NCBI RefSeq assembly: GCF_007830635.1
Contig: NZ_VLLA01000002.1
Coordinates: forward strand, 496,001-560,000
Length of the DNA stretch: 64,000 bases
Reading direction: 5' to 3'
DNA from: Bradyrhizobium huanghuaihaiense
Lineage (GTDB): Bacteria; Pseudomonadota; Alphaproteobacteria; Rhizobiales; Xanthobacteraceae
Shown: piece after piece, positions 20,059 through 28,497 of the stretch
Position numbering within the stretch: the first letter of the stretch is position 1
How the letters are laid out: each line of letters opens with the position of its first letter
Notes under the pieces: generated by a model
Databases searched by the model: none
What the model was told of the DNA's origin: nothing
The model's input: only the letters and a program-made list of their open reading frames with translations
Translations under genes and position numbers: made by a program

Positions 20059-20323
20059 CTTGTTTCTCTCCCTGTCGAACCTCGAACGCAGCCACTCTCT
20101 GGCGGCTTGCGTCAGCCCATCTCGATTCAGATGCTTGGGGTCACCTTGTTGGTCGATCTCCCATTGCAGTCCCAGCCAGCACTTTATGAGCAGGGGACAG
20201 GGCCCGGCATCCGCTCCTTTCGGCTAAGGCTCTGCCGAGGATCACGGCAAGTGCGCTTCGCCCTCGGTCCTTCCTGTTCCCGTCCCGCACCTTCAATTTG
20301 TGCAATTGTTCTTGGTTCCCGAA

Positions 20324-20340
20324 TGGTATGCGAGATGCCA
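20324..20340 (-). promoter_or_regulatory. 17-bp GntR-type operator, site D (tctCBA)
   Basis: Plus strand TGGTATGCGAGATGCCA. On the minus strand TTGTCT precedes it by two bases, the same geometry as sites A-C. The gap to the tctC start is long (265 bases); the DNA between shows no convincing gene, so a long leader is likely. Confidence 0.65.
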
Positions 20341-20416
20341 GCAGACAAACAATTAGATCAAAGGGTCATGTCGGCGGACCAATCGTCGCAGTTGTGTTCG
20401 CGGGCGAGGTGGGTGC

Positions 20417-20454
20417 TCAAAAAAAGAAAATGGCCCCGTCATGCGGGGCCATTT
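20417..20454 (-). terminator. Rho-independent terminator of the 45-residue protein gene
   Basis: A 10-bp perfect stem, AAATGGCCCC (20428-20437) with GGGGCCATTT (20445-20454), followed on the minus strand by a run of T residues (rc of 20417-20430). It lies 67 bases after the stop of the 45-aa gene and isolates it from tctCBA. Confidence 0.85.
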
Positions 20455-20521
20455 GATCGGACGTACGGTCCTTGAAACGTGTCTACCAGCGCGCCGTTGC
20501 GGCTGCGCGTGGAAAGCCTTC

Positions 20522-20659
20522 TCAGAGGCCGAAACGGGGCAGGTCGCCGTTGTGATTCGAGATCTCGGCGCTCGCCATCAGGAAGCGGTCGACCGCGGCC
20601 AGGAAGCGGGCGAACAGCGTGGAGGAGGGGGCGAGAGCGACGGTAGCGGTCTTGGACAT
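20522..20659 (-). CDS. 45-residue protein, predicted oxalate regulon member
   Basis: A short complete gene: ATG at 20659, TGA at 20522-20524, 45 residues from MSKTATVALAPSSTLFARFL to the end NGDLPRFGL. AAAGGGAA lies 7-8 bases before the start. The gene has its own operator (site E) with a good promoter around it (TGGACA, 17 bases, TAGATT) and its own terminator, so it is a free-standing unit. The protein has an amphipathic central helix (FARFLAAVDRFLMASAEI) and a conserved-looking C-terminal NGDLPRFGL. No known domain is recognisable. Confidence 0.78.
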   Translation of the reverse strand: MSKTATVALAPSSTLFARFLAAVDRFLMASAEISNHNGDLPRFGL

Positions 20660-20715
20660 CGGAATTCCCTTTCTTGAGACGGTCAGTGATGCTGTCTCAT
20701 TTCGAAGGGCAATCT

Positions 20716-20732
20716 ACGTATACCAGATGCCA
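20716..20732 (-). promoter_or_regulatory. 17-bp GntR-type operator, site E (45-residue protein gene)
   Basis: Plus strand ACGTATACCAGATGCCA, with two mismatches in the left half of TGGYAT-N5-ATGCCA. On the minus strand TGGACA, a 17-base spacer and TAGATT make the best sigma-70 promoter of the set, with the operator in the spacer. A second dyad, TGCCAT-TGC-ATGGCA, lies just outside at about 20744-20758. Confidence 0.62.
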
Positions 20733-21007
20733 GTGTCCATGCATGCCATTGCATGGCAGCATGTGCTCTGCCGCATTGCAGCATAATATCCCGTTAAAGC
20801 GGCCGTTCCGGACTTAAAATTGCCGGTGTGGATATAAAAAACAGGGATTTCGACCTCCAGCGAGCGGAATAGCCCTGTTCACGCGACACGGCACGGCGCC
20901 CGGCGGACTGCGAATTCCGACCGCGCTGCAGCAAACCGGCTCTTGGCAGGGCGGGCCAAAGCCGTTAGTGCTCTGCCCCCTTTTCCAATCAACTGTCAGA
21001 GTGGTTC

Positions 21008-22336
21008 ATGTCGAGCGCCTCGCCCGCCGTCTCGATCGGCATCGATTTTGGGACCAGCAATACGGTCGTCGCCCTTGCGGCGGACGACCGCCGGGTCGAG
21101 GCCATCCGCTTCGATCACGGCGGACAGCGCCACAGCACCTATGTGTCGGCGCTGTGCTTCTGGGAGGACCGGCCCGGCGCCGGCGCCCAGGCCGAAGGCG
21201 GGCCGTGGGCGATCGAGACGTTCCTCGAGGGGCGCCACGTCTACCGCTTCCTGCAGTCGTTCAAGACTTTTGCGGCCAGCAGCAGCTTCAACACCACGCA
21301 GGTCTTTCGCCAGCGCTTCAAGTTCGAGGACATCCTGGCGGCGTTCCTGCGCACGCTGGCGCGCCATGGCGGCGAGAAGTTCGGCTTCGAGACGTCCAAC
21401 ATCACGGTCGGCCGCCCGGTGCGCTTCGCCGGCGGCAATCCCGACGAGGCGCTGGCGATGCAGCGTTACCGGGCCGCGTTCGAGCGCTTGGGTGCCGGCC
21501 ACGCGCGTTATGTCTACGAGCCCGTGGGGGCGGCGTTCTCCTTCGCCCGAAGGCTCGAGCGCGATGCCACCGTGCTGGTCGCGGATTTCGGCGGCGGCAC
21601 CAGCGACTTCTCGGTGATGCGCTTTTCGCGCGCGGGCGGCACGCTGCGCGCCGAGCCGCTGGGACACGCCGGCATCGGCATTGCCGGCGACACGTTCGAC
21701 TATCGCATCGTCGACCACGTCGTCTCGCCGCGGCTCGGCAAGGGCTCGAGCTTCCGCTCGTTCGACAAGGTGCTGCCGGTCCCGAGCGGCCACTACACCA
21801 ATCTGGCACGCTGGCATCAGCTCGCGATGATGAAGAGCAACGGCGACCTGCGCGAGCTTCGCGAGCTGGCGCGCACCGCGCTGAAGCCGGAGCTGCTCGA
21901 GGATTTCATCACCATCGTCGACTTCGATCTCGGCTTCTCGCTGTACCGCGCCGTGTCCGACGCCAAGGTCGCGCTGTCGGGGCAGGACCAGACCGACTTC
22001 CGTTTCAAGGGCGGCGGCGTCGACATCGGCGCGACCATCACCCGCAAGAATTTTGAATCCTGGATCGCCGACGATATCGCCCGTCTGGGTGCGACCGTCG
22101 ACAAGGTGCTGAACGAAGCCGGCATCACCGCGCGCGAGGTGGAGAAGGTGTTTCTGACCGGCGGCACGTCCTTCGTGCCCGCGGTCCGAAAGCTGTTCGC
22201 CGACCGCTTCGGCAACGAGCGGCTGATGTCGGGCGACCAGTTCGAGTCGATCGCCTACGGTCTCGCCTTGATCGGGCACAGTCCGGAGCCGGACCGCTGG
22301 ACCGCGGATGGCGGGCTCAAGCCGAAGGGCGCGTAG
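21008..22336 (+). CDS. Hsp70 family protein, YegD-like
   Basis: A 442-residue protein holding only the nucleotide-binding part of Hsp70. The phosphate-1 motif is SIGIDFGTSNTVVALAADD (residues 9-27), phosphate-2 is VLVADFGGGTSDFSVMRF, and the adenosine motif is KVFLTGGTSFVPAVRKLF. The substrate-binding domain and lid of DnaK are absent, as in E. coli YegD. Its client or partner is unknown. It is a single gene on the plus strand with no chaperone neighbours. The 275-base region upstream holds no other gene that I can see. Confidence 0.88.
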   Translation: MSSASPAVSIGIDFGTSNTVVALAADDRRVEAIRFDHGGQRHSTYVSALCFWEDRPGAGAQAEGGPWAIETFLEGRHVYRFLQSFKTFAASSSFNTTQVFRQRFKFEDILAAFLRTLARHGGEKFGFETSNITVGRPVRFAGGNPDEALAMQRYRAAFERLGAGHARYVYEPVGAAFSFARRLERDATVLVADFGGGTSDFSVMRFSRAGGTLRAEPLGHAGIGIAGDTFDYRIVDHVVSPRLGKGSSFRSFDKVLPVPSGHYTNLARWHQLAMMKSNGDLRELRELARTALKPELLEDFITIVDFDLGFSLYRAVSDAKVALSGQDQTDFRFKGGGVDIGATITRKNFESWIADDIARLGATVDKVLNEAGITAREVEKVFLTGGTSFVPAVRKLFADRFGNERLMSGDQFESIAYGLALIGHSPEPDRWTADGGLKPKGA

Positions 22337-22439
22337 CGATCGTTCGCAATCGGTGCATTGCTGGCATTGGCAGTTCACAGGGCTCTGCAGCACCTGCCGA
22401 CTCGATGTGAGTAGTTCTCTCGGAGAGTTCCTCATTCTC

Positions 22440-22556
22440 CGTCTTTGCGAGCGCAGCGAAGCAATCCAGAATCGTTCTGCGGAGGGACTCTGGATTGCTT
22501 CGCTGCGCTCGCAATGACGACGTAGGTGGGCACGCTGCGCTTTGCCCACCCTACGA
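22440..22556. repeat. Two dispersed palindromes in the Hsp70/SRPBCC gap
   Basis: A perfect 24-bp inverted repeat (22447-22470 with 22489-22512, starting GCGAGCGCAGCGAAGCAATC) is followed by a copy of the GTAGGTGGGCACGC...GCCCACCCTAC element (22522-22554). It separates convergent genes and may also end transcripts, although no T-tract follows. Confidence 0.8.
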
Positions 22557-22571
22557 ATACTGATGCTACCG

Positions 22572-23015
22572 CTACTGGTTGATCTCGGGCTCGACGAGTT
22601 TCGCCAGATTCCGCAGCGACTCCTGCCAGCCGAGGTAACAGGCCTCCGGCGGGATGACGTCGGGGATGCCGGCCTGCGTGATGTCCACCTCGGTGCCGAC
22701 CGAGACCTTCTTCAGGATCACGGTGACCTGGATTTCGCCCGGCAGATTGGGATCGTCGAACCTGTCGGTGTAGCGCAGGCGCTCGCCGGGGACGAGCTCG
22801 AGATATTCGCCGCCGAAGGCGTGGCTGTTCCCCGTCGTGAAGTTCCGGAACGACATCTTGAACGTGCCGCCGACCTTGGGCTCGAAATGATGCACGGTGC
22901 AGGTGAAGCCGTTCGGCGGCAGCCATTTTGCCAACGCATCCGCCTCCAGGAAGGCGCGATAAACCTTTTCCGGGCTCGTCGTCAGAACGCGATGGAGACG
23001 TACGGTGCTGGGCAT
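22572..23015 (-). CDS. SRPBCC domain-containing protein (AHSA1 type)
   Basis: A 147-residue protein of the START/AHSA1 fold, a small barrel that binds hydrophobic ligands. The N-terminus VRLHRVLTTSPEKVYRAFLEADALAKWLPPNGF is the family signature, and the C-terminal helix (CYLGWQESLRNLAKLVEPEI) closes the cavity. The ATG at 23015 has GAGGAT upstream. No ligand or pathway can be inferred from its neighbours. Confidence 0.88.
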   Translation of the reverse strand: MPSTVRLHRVLTTSPEKVYRAFLEADALAKWLPPNGFTCTVHHFEPKVGGTFKMSFRNFTTGNSHAFGGEYLELVPGERLRYTDRFDDPNLPGEIQVTVILKKVSVGTEVDITQAGIPDVIPPEACYLGWQESLRNLAKLVEPEINQ

Positions 23016-23137
23016 GTTCTTTCATCCTCTTGCATCGATGGGCGTACATTGGCGTCTACAGCCCATTCATGTCTCAAGGACGACCGTGATGCCGCCGATC
23101 CGACACGACGGCTCGGATTTTCTTGCTGCCGTGCCGG

Positions 23138-23827
23138 CTAGTTCGCTGCGACATCCTGCGGTGTCATCGTGAAGGCCAGCCGGTAGTGGCCGATGACCGG
23201 ATTGTCGCAGGCGCCGTGAGGCTGAAGCGCTGGTGGCGACAACCGGTCGGCAACCGCGCGCGCGACTGCGTCGTCATCGTAGCCGGACAGCAGCACGATC
23301 CAGTCGGCGGCGCCGTCCTTGCCGCGGATCTGCTGCTCGGTCGTGGGCGCGCTCGCCCTCGGTGTGTCGGTCAGAAGCAGGTGGGCGCCCGTCAGTCCCG
23401 GCTTCTGCGCCAACGCACCGAGCCTCTCTGAGAGGTGCGCCTGCAACGCCGTTTCACGTCCGGCCTGCGGCGAAAGCCGGATGGTCGCGATCGAGGCCGC
23501 GATCCCGCCGCCAAAGCTTGCGACGATGCGGCACTGGCTGCGCACCATGCCCAGATGATGCGGCATCATCCTGGTCGACCACGGCGTCGGCGCATTGAGG
23601 CGGTCGAGATATCCCTTCGACGTCAGCACGTCGTACTGCTCGAGCTCATAGAGCACGAAGAAGCCTTCGGCATCCGTCGTGCTGCTCCAGCGCGATCCGC
23701 GCCGGAAGCCGGGAATGCTCATCCGCTCCGGGAAATGTTCGTGGGAATGCCAGTCGCCGAACTCGGCGCGCTGTTCGGGGCGGACGCTCCACCACATCGC
23801 AACGGCGGCCTTGCCGAGCAGTGACAT
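23138..23827 (-). CDS. Conserved hypothetical protein, dimeric alpha-beta-barrel-like
   Basis: A 229-residue soluble protein with no signal peptide. The ATG at 23827 follows GGAGG by 5 bases. The N-terminal half (MWWSVRPEQRAEFGDWHSHEHFPERM, GFRRGSRW, FFVLYELEQYDVLTS) resembles ferredoxin-like dimeric alpha/beta barrels, with a conserved WHSHEH motif. The second half may repeat the same fold (GLTGAHLLLTD, WIVLLSGYDDD). Such proteins can be small monooxygenases or EthD-like, but no function is assigned. Confidence 0.72.
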   Translation of the reverse strand: MSLLGKAAVAMWWSVRPEQRAEFGDWHSHEHFPERMSIPGFRRGSRWSSTTDAEGFFVLYELEQYDVLTSKGYLDRLNAPTPWSTRMMPHHLGMVRSQCRIVASFGGGIAASIATIRLSPQAGRETALQAHLSERLGALAQKPGLTGAHLLLTDTPRASAPTTEQQIRGKDGAADWIVLLSGYDDDAVARAVADRLSPPALQPHGACDNPVIGHYRLAFTMTPQDVAAN

Positions 23828-24005
23828 GCTGACCTCCAGTTTCGTGGCAGCTGCGGGCCGGCGCCTTCACCGGCGCCGATGACGGCGACGCTGAATGAGG
23901 GCTTGGTCGGGCCCACGAGGAAAGCCCGAACTATAGTCTGACGGCTGAAGGACGAGCAACGTCACTTGCCAAGCGACAGCCCTGCGCTCCAGACACCAAC
24001 GCCCG

Positions 24006-25058
24006 TCACTTCGTGATGACGTGCTTCGTCGGCGTCACTGCGGGCGGCGGCGCCGCCGGCGAAATCACGAACGTGACCCACGCATTCCAGCCCTCGGGCC
24101 GGTTCTCCGCGGCGAATTCCTTGTAGCCCTTGAAGTTGAGGTAGCCCTGTTTGTCGCCGAGTGGGAAGATGAATCCGATCTGCGGGCCGATCCCGGCCAC
24201 CCGCGAGCGGAAGCAGCCGACGCGATCGCCGGATCCGCTGTCGCAGCCGAGTTGCTGGTAGACATAGCCGACGAGCCCCACCTGCACCTGCTTGCTCAGG
24301 AACTGGGACGCGCCCCAGTCGAAGTGCATGTCCACGCCACTCTGATACTGTGTATCGGTGTTCTTGAAATTGTAGGTGAAGCCGAGCACGCCGGACAGCT
24401 CATGTCCGGTCTGCGGATTGAAATAAGTATAGCCGCCGCCCGCGTCGATCGCGCCATGTCCAAGCCCGATATTGGCGAGCCGGGTCGACTGGTAAGCCCC
24501 GACCGGAATATCGCCGGTGATGTATGTCATGTAGTTGTTGACACCGGCATTCCAGCGCAGCGAGAATTGCGGGATCACATCGCCAAAGGCGGTCACGGAA
24601 TCGCTGATCGAATCGAAGCGCGAGAACGGAATCGAGCCGAGCGGCGTCGCAAGCGTTCCCGTCACCAATCCGTTCAGCGAAGTTGTGTTTGCACCGTAGA
24701 CTCCCATCAGGGTGGCCGAGGCCTGACCGCCCAGCACCGGCGTTGCGAAGACGTAGGTTGCGTTCAAGAGGCCGAGATCCACGCTCGCATTGACATTCGC
24801 GTTCAACGTGGCCGTCAGGTTCGCAGGGATACGTCCGATCTGAATTTCGCGCGCCCGCGCCACGTCACCGCCGGCGGACACCGAGGTGTGATAGTAGATC
24901 GCAGCGGCCGTCCAGCCCGGTTGCTGAGGTGTGGCAGCAAGGCTGCCGAATAGGCCCGGAATCCAGAAGCTGATGCCGCTCTCGTCGGCCAAGGTCTTGG
25001 TCGGTATTGATGCCACGGCCGCAAATGCAAGAGCGGCAAACGCTTTCGTCAATCGCAT
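24006..25058 (-). CDS. Outer-membrane porin-like protein (SphA / phenol MetA family)
   Basis: A 350-residue protein with a signal peptide ending near TLADES and a body rich in alternating beta-strands (for example YMTYITGDIPVGAY, GGGYTYFNPQTGHELSGVLGFTYNF), typical of the outer-membrane channel family annotated SphA or 'MetA-pathway of phenol degradation'. Family members are placed next to genes for uptake of aromatic or other hydrophobic compounds. It is divergent from the sulfatase gene across a 320-base gap, so it may help import the sulfatase substrate. That link is inference. Confidence 0.8.
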   Translation of the reverse strand: MRLTKAFAALAFAAVASIPTKTLADESGISFWIPGLFGSLAATPQQPGWTAAAIYYHTSVSAGGDVARAREIQIGRIPANLTATLNANVNASVDLGLLNATYVFATPVLGGQASATLMGVYGANTTSLNGLVTGTLATPLGSIPFSRFDSISDSVTAFGDVIPQFSLRWNAGVNNYMTYITGDIPVGAYQSTRLANIGLGHGAIDAGGGYTYFNPQTGHELSGVLGFTYNFKNTDTQYQSGVDMHFDWGASQFLSKQVQVGLVGYVYQQLGCDSGSGDRVGCFRSRVAGIGPQIGFIFPLGDKQGYLNFKGYKEFAAENRPEGWNAWVTFVISPAAPPPAVTPTKHVITK

Positions 25059-25308
25059 GGTGACTCCTCCCGAACCACGAGCTTCGCCCAGTGGGAGCGC
25101 CTGATATGGTGCGGATCATATGACCCAGCCGGCCGTGCTTGCCATAGTTGTCGATGTGCCGGGAATATTTTGCAATCAGGTGTAGCAAGAGAACAACAAT
25201 GCCGCGCCATCATACCGGCGCGATGGAGATGAGTTCCCCGGGAATTTACGGAAAAACGCCGCTCCCCTGTCTGCAACTTCTCCGCGTCTGATCCGCCATC
25301 TTGATCTC

Positions 25309-25322
25309 TTGATCCATATCAA
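25309..25322 (+). promoter_or_regulatory. FNR/FixK-type box upstream of the sulfatase gene
   Basis: TTGATCCATATCAA, a perfect TTGAT-N4-ATCAA dyad, 56 bases upstream of the sulfatase start. Centred at 25315.5, a class II site would place the transcription start near 25357, with AATGAT at 25345-25350 as a possible -10. The rest of the divergent region (25059-25378) shows no gene. Confidence 0.68.
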
Positions 25323-25378
25323 GCCCTTTTTCTGGTCGCCGGAAAATGATGGTGCCTCATTTGAAGGGAGTGATTGCC

Positions 25379-28066
25379 ATGAGCACTGCGCGACCCTTTC
25401 ATCTTGTCGCATTTTCACTGACCCTTGCGCTTTCTTCGCCAGCATTCGCACAGCAAGCCCAACAAGCCGCACCGCCTCCGGGCTCGCCCGCCGCGACCAT
25501 CACCATTCCCGGCAATCAGCTGCCACCGCCGCCGCAGCAGTTCGGCGGCAAGATCGAGCGCGATGCGCGCAATTCGACACCTTTCTGGCCCTCGCGCGTG
25601 GTGCCGCCCAAGGGCGCACCGAACGTGCTGCTCATCATCACCGATGATGCCGGCTACGGTGTGCCAAGCACGTTCGGAGGCGTCATCCCGACGCCGGCGC
25701 TCGACCGCATCGCGCAGAACGGATTGCGCTACACGAATTTCCACTCGACCGCATTGTGCTCGCCGACGCGCGCAGCACTCATCACCGGGCGTAACCATCA
25801 CTCGGTGGGCTACGGCGTGATCGCCGAACAGGCCACCGGCTTCCCCGGCTACGACAGCATCATCACCAAGGACAAGGCGACCATCGGCCGGATCCTGTCC
25901 GATAACGGCTATCACACCGCGTGGTTCGGCAAGAACCACAATACGCCGGAATACCAGGCGAGCCAGGCAGGTCCGTTTGACCAGTGGCCGACCGGCATGG
26001 GCTTTGAATATTTCTACGGCTTCATGGGCGGCGACACCAACCAGTGGGAGCCCGGCAATCTCGTCCGCAATACCACGCCGATCTATCCCTATGAAGGAAA
26101 GCCCGGCTGGAATCTGGTGACGGCCATGGCTGACGAGGCCATCGACTATGTCAATCGCATGAACGCGCTATCGCCGGATACGCCGTTCTTCGTGAAATTC
26201 GCGCCCGGCGCAACCCATGCCCCGCATCACCCGACGCCGGAGTGGGTCAAGAAGATCGGCGACATGCACCTGTTCGACCAGGGCTGGAACAAGCTGCGCG
26301 AGACCATCTTCGAGAACCAGAAGAAGCTCGGTGTCATTCCGCAGAATGCCAAGCTGACGCCGTGGCCAAAGGACCTGATCAAGGAATGGGATCAGCTTTC
26401 GGCCGACGAGAAGAAGCTGTTCATCCGCCAGGCTGAGGTGTTCGCGGCCTACGCCGCCTATGCCGACAACGAAATCGGCCGGGTGATCCAGTCGATCCAG
26501 GATATGGGCAAGCTCGACAACACGCTCATCATCTATATCGAGGGCGACAACGGGACGAGCGCCGAGGGGCAACCCAACGGCACGCCGAACGAGGTGGCGA
26601 TGTTCAACCAGATCACCCCGTCGGTCGAGGACCAGCTCAAATATTTCTACGACGTCTGGGGCACCGACCGCACCTACAATCACATGTCGATCGGCTGGGC
26701 CTGGGCGTTCGACACGCCATTCTCCTGGACCAAGCAGATCGTCTCCCACTTCGGCGGGACACGCCAGGGCATGGCGATCTCCTGGCCGGAAGTGATCAAG
26801 GACAAGGGTGGCATCCGCCATCAGTTCCACCACGTCATCGACGTCGTGCCGACCATTCTCGAGGCCGCGCGGATCAAGCAGCCGGACATCGTTGACGGCA
26901 TCAAGCAAAGCCCGATCGAGGGCGTCAGCATGACGTACACGTTCGATGCCAAGAACGCGAATGCGCCTTCGACGCACACGACGCAGTATTTCGAGATGTT
27001 TGCCGATCGCGCCATCTATAACGACGGCTGGATCGCCTCGACCAAGGTCTTGCGTCCGCCGTGGGTGACGATCGCGAAACTCCCGAGCCCGGGCGACTAC
27101 CCCTGGGAGCTCTATGACCTGCGCAACGACTGGACGCAGGCCGAGGACGTCGCCGCCAAGAATCCGGACAAGCTGAAAGAGCTGCAGGCGCTGTTCTGGA
27201 AGGAGGCGGAAAAGTATCAGGTGCTGCCACTCGACTCGACGGTGGCCTCACGCATGATCACTCCCCGTCCGAGTCTCAGCGCGGGACGCACAAGCTTTGC
27301 CTGGACGCGACCGATGACCGGCACGCCGAATGGTGACGCGCCGAGCTTGCTCAACTCCTCCTACAACTTCAACGTCGACGTCGACATTCCCGATGGCGGC
27401 GCCGAAGGTGTGCTGGTGACGCAAGGCGGCCGGTTTGGCGGCTATGGCCTCTATGTCCTGAAGAGCAAGCCCGTGTTCACCTGGAACCTCGTCGACCTCA
27501 AGCGCGTGCGTTGGGAGGGACCGGAGCTCACGCCGGGCAAGCATCTCATCGAGTTTGACTTCAAGTACGATGGCCTTGGAGCGGGCACCATGGTGTTCGG
27601 CAACTACACCGGCATCGGACAAGGCGGCACCGGGACGCTCAAGGTCGACGGCAAGGCGGTAGCCACCGAGAAGATGGAGCACACGCTGCCGTTCATCCTG
27701 CAATGGGACGAGGCGTTCGACATCGGGTCCGACACCGGCACGCCCGTGGACGACAACGACTATCAGCCCCCGTTCGCCTTCACCGGAAAGATCAACAGGC
27801 TTGCGCTGGACATCGACCGACCCAAGCTGAGCCCGGACGACGTCAAGCGGCTGCAGGAGGCCGCCCGCGCCGCCGGTGATGGGCCATCCGCCGACGACGG
27901 ACAGACTGCTTCGTCCGGGGCACAAGTGGGCACCGTTGGCCTGAGCCTTGTCGAGAAGATCCAGGTCCGAATGGACAAGCGAGAAGGCTGTCGCAAGCAG
28001 GCCGAGGCGAAGGGCCTTGGTATGGTGGACCGCGTCAAGTTCGTTCAGGAGTGTGCCCGCCAATAG
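25379..28066 (+). CDS. Arylsulfatase (type I) with C-terminal extension
   Basis: An exported type I sulfatase of 895 residues. A signal peptide ends near PAFAQ. The active-site motif CSPTRAALITGR places the formylglycine-forming cysteine at residue 127. DDAGYG supplies metal ligands near residue 85, and EGDNGTSAEG is the second metal-site strand. Residues from about 640 form an extra beta-rich domain (FNVDVDIPDGGAEGVLVTQGG, LEFDFKYDG type). The last 35 residues (REGCRKQAEAKGLG...FVQECARQ) resemble a PsiF repeat with two cysteines. I use the ATG at 25379, with GGGAG 9 bases upstream, rather than ATGs at 25346/25349. It releases sulfate from an organic sulfate ester; the ester is unknown. Confidence 0.92.
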   Translation: MSTARPFHLVAFSLTLALSSPAFAQQAQQAAPPPGSPAATITIPGNQLPPPPQQFGGKIERDARNSTPFWPSRVVPPKGAPNVLLIITDDAGYGVPSTFGGVIPTPALDRIAQNGLRYTNFHSTALCSPTRAALITGRNHHSVGYGVIAEQATGFPGYDSIITKDKATIGRILSDNGYHTAWFGKNHNTPEYQASQAGPFDQWPTGMGFEYFYGFMGGDTNQWEPGNLVRNTTPIYPYEGKPGWNLVTAMADEAIDYVNRMNALSPDTPFFVKFAPGATHAPHHPTPEWVKKIGDMHLFDQGWNKLRETIFENQKKLGVIPQNAKLTPWPKDLIKEWDQLSADEKKLFIRQAEVFAAYAAYADNEIGRVIQSIQDMGKLDNTLIIYIEGDNGTSAEGQPNGTPNEVAMFNQITPSVEDQLKYFYDVWGTDRTYNHMSIGWAWAFDTPFSWTKQIVSHFGGTRQGMAISWPEVIKDKGGIRHQFHHVIDVVPTILEAARIKQPDIVDGIKQSPIEGVSMTYTFDAKNANAPSTHTTQYFEMFADRAIYNDGWIASTKVLRPPWVTIAKLPSPGDYPWELYDLRNDWTQAEDVAAKNPDKLKELQALFWKEAEKYQVLPLDSTVASRMITPRPSLSAGRTSFAWTRPMTGTPNGDAPSLLNSSYNFNVDVDIPDGGAEGVLVTQGGRFGGYGLYVLKSKPVFTWNLVDLKRVRWEGPELTPGKHLIEFDFKYDGLGAGTMVFGNYTGIGQGGTGTLKVDGKAVATEKMEHTLPFILQWDEAFDIGSDTGTPVDDNDYQPPFAFTGKINRLALDIDRPKLSPDDVKRLQEAARAAGDGPSADDGQTASSGAQVGTVGLSLVEKIQVRMDKREGCRKQAEAKGLGMVDRVKFVQECARQ

Positions 28067-28139
28067 CTGGCGCGAGACCGCCGGGAAGCCAATCGGCTCC
28101 CGGCGGTCAAAGGCACGCGATGCGAGATCGGAGAGGCTC

Positions 28140-28418
28140 ATGAAGAACGGTCGTTGGATCTTCATTGCAACGCTTGCGCTGATCGACGTCTTGTCCGTCG
28201 GCCGCGCTGCGGCGCAGGGCGCGGCGGAGACGCTTCAGGGCTTGCTTGCCGCACAAATCCGCTCGCAGGGGTTTACTTGCGACAAGCCGCTGGGCGCAAC
28301 CAAGGATGCCGCGCGCTCGAGGGCCGATTATGGGGTCTGGGTGCTCAGATGCAGCAATGCGAGCTATCGGGTGAGCCGCGCGCCAGACATGGCCGCCAAG
28401 GTCGAACCGCTGCGGTGA
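28140..28418 (+). CDS. Small exported protein with two cysteines
   Basis: A 92-residue protein. A signal peptide (RWIFIATLALIDVLSVGRAAAQ) is followed by about 66 mature residues with two cysteines (FTCDKPLG, VLRCSNASY), which could form a disulfide in the periplasm. GGAGAGG lies 3-4 bases before the ATG. It sits 73 bases after the sulfatase and 79 bases before the multiheme cytochrome, so it is probably part of the same transcript. No domain is recognised. Confidence 0.72.
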   Translation: MKNGRWIFIATLALIDVLSVGRAAAQGAAETLQGLLAAQIRSQGFTCDKPLGATKDAARSRADYGVWVLRCSNASYRVSRAPDMAAKVEPLR

Positions 28419-28497
28419 CGAAGTGCGCGGCGGTTCATGGCAGCGATCTTCACGTGTGAGCCAAACGGCGGTTGAACGGCTGGAGCGGTAAGCAGAC

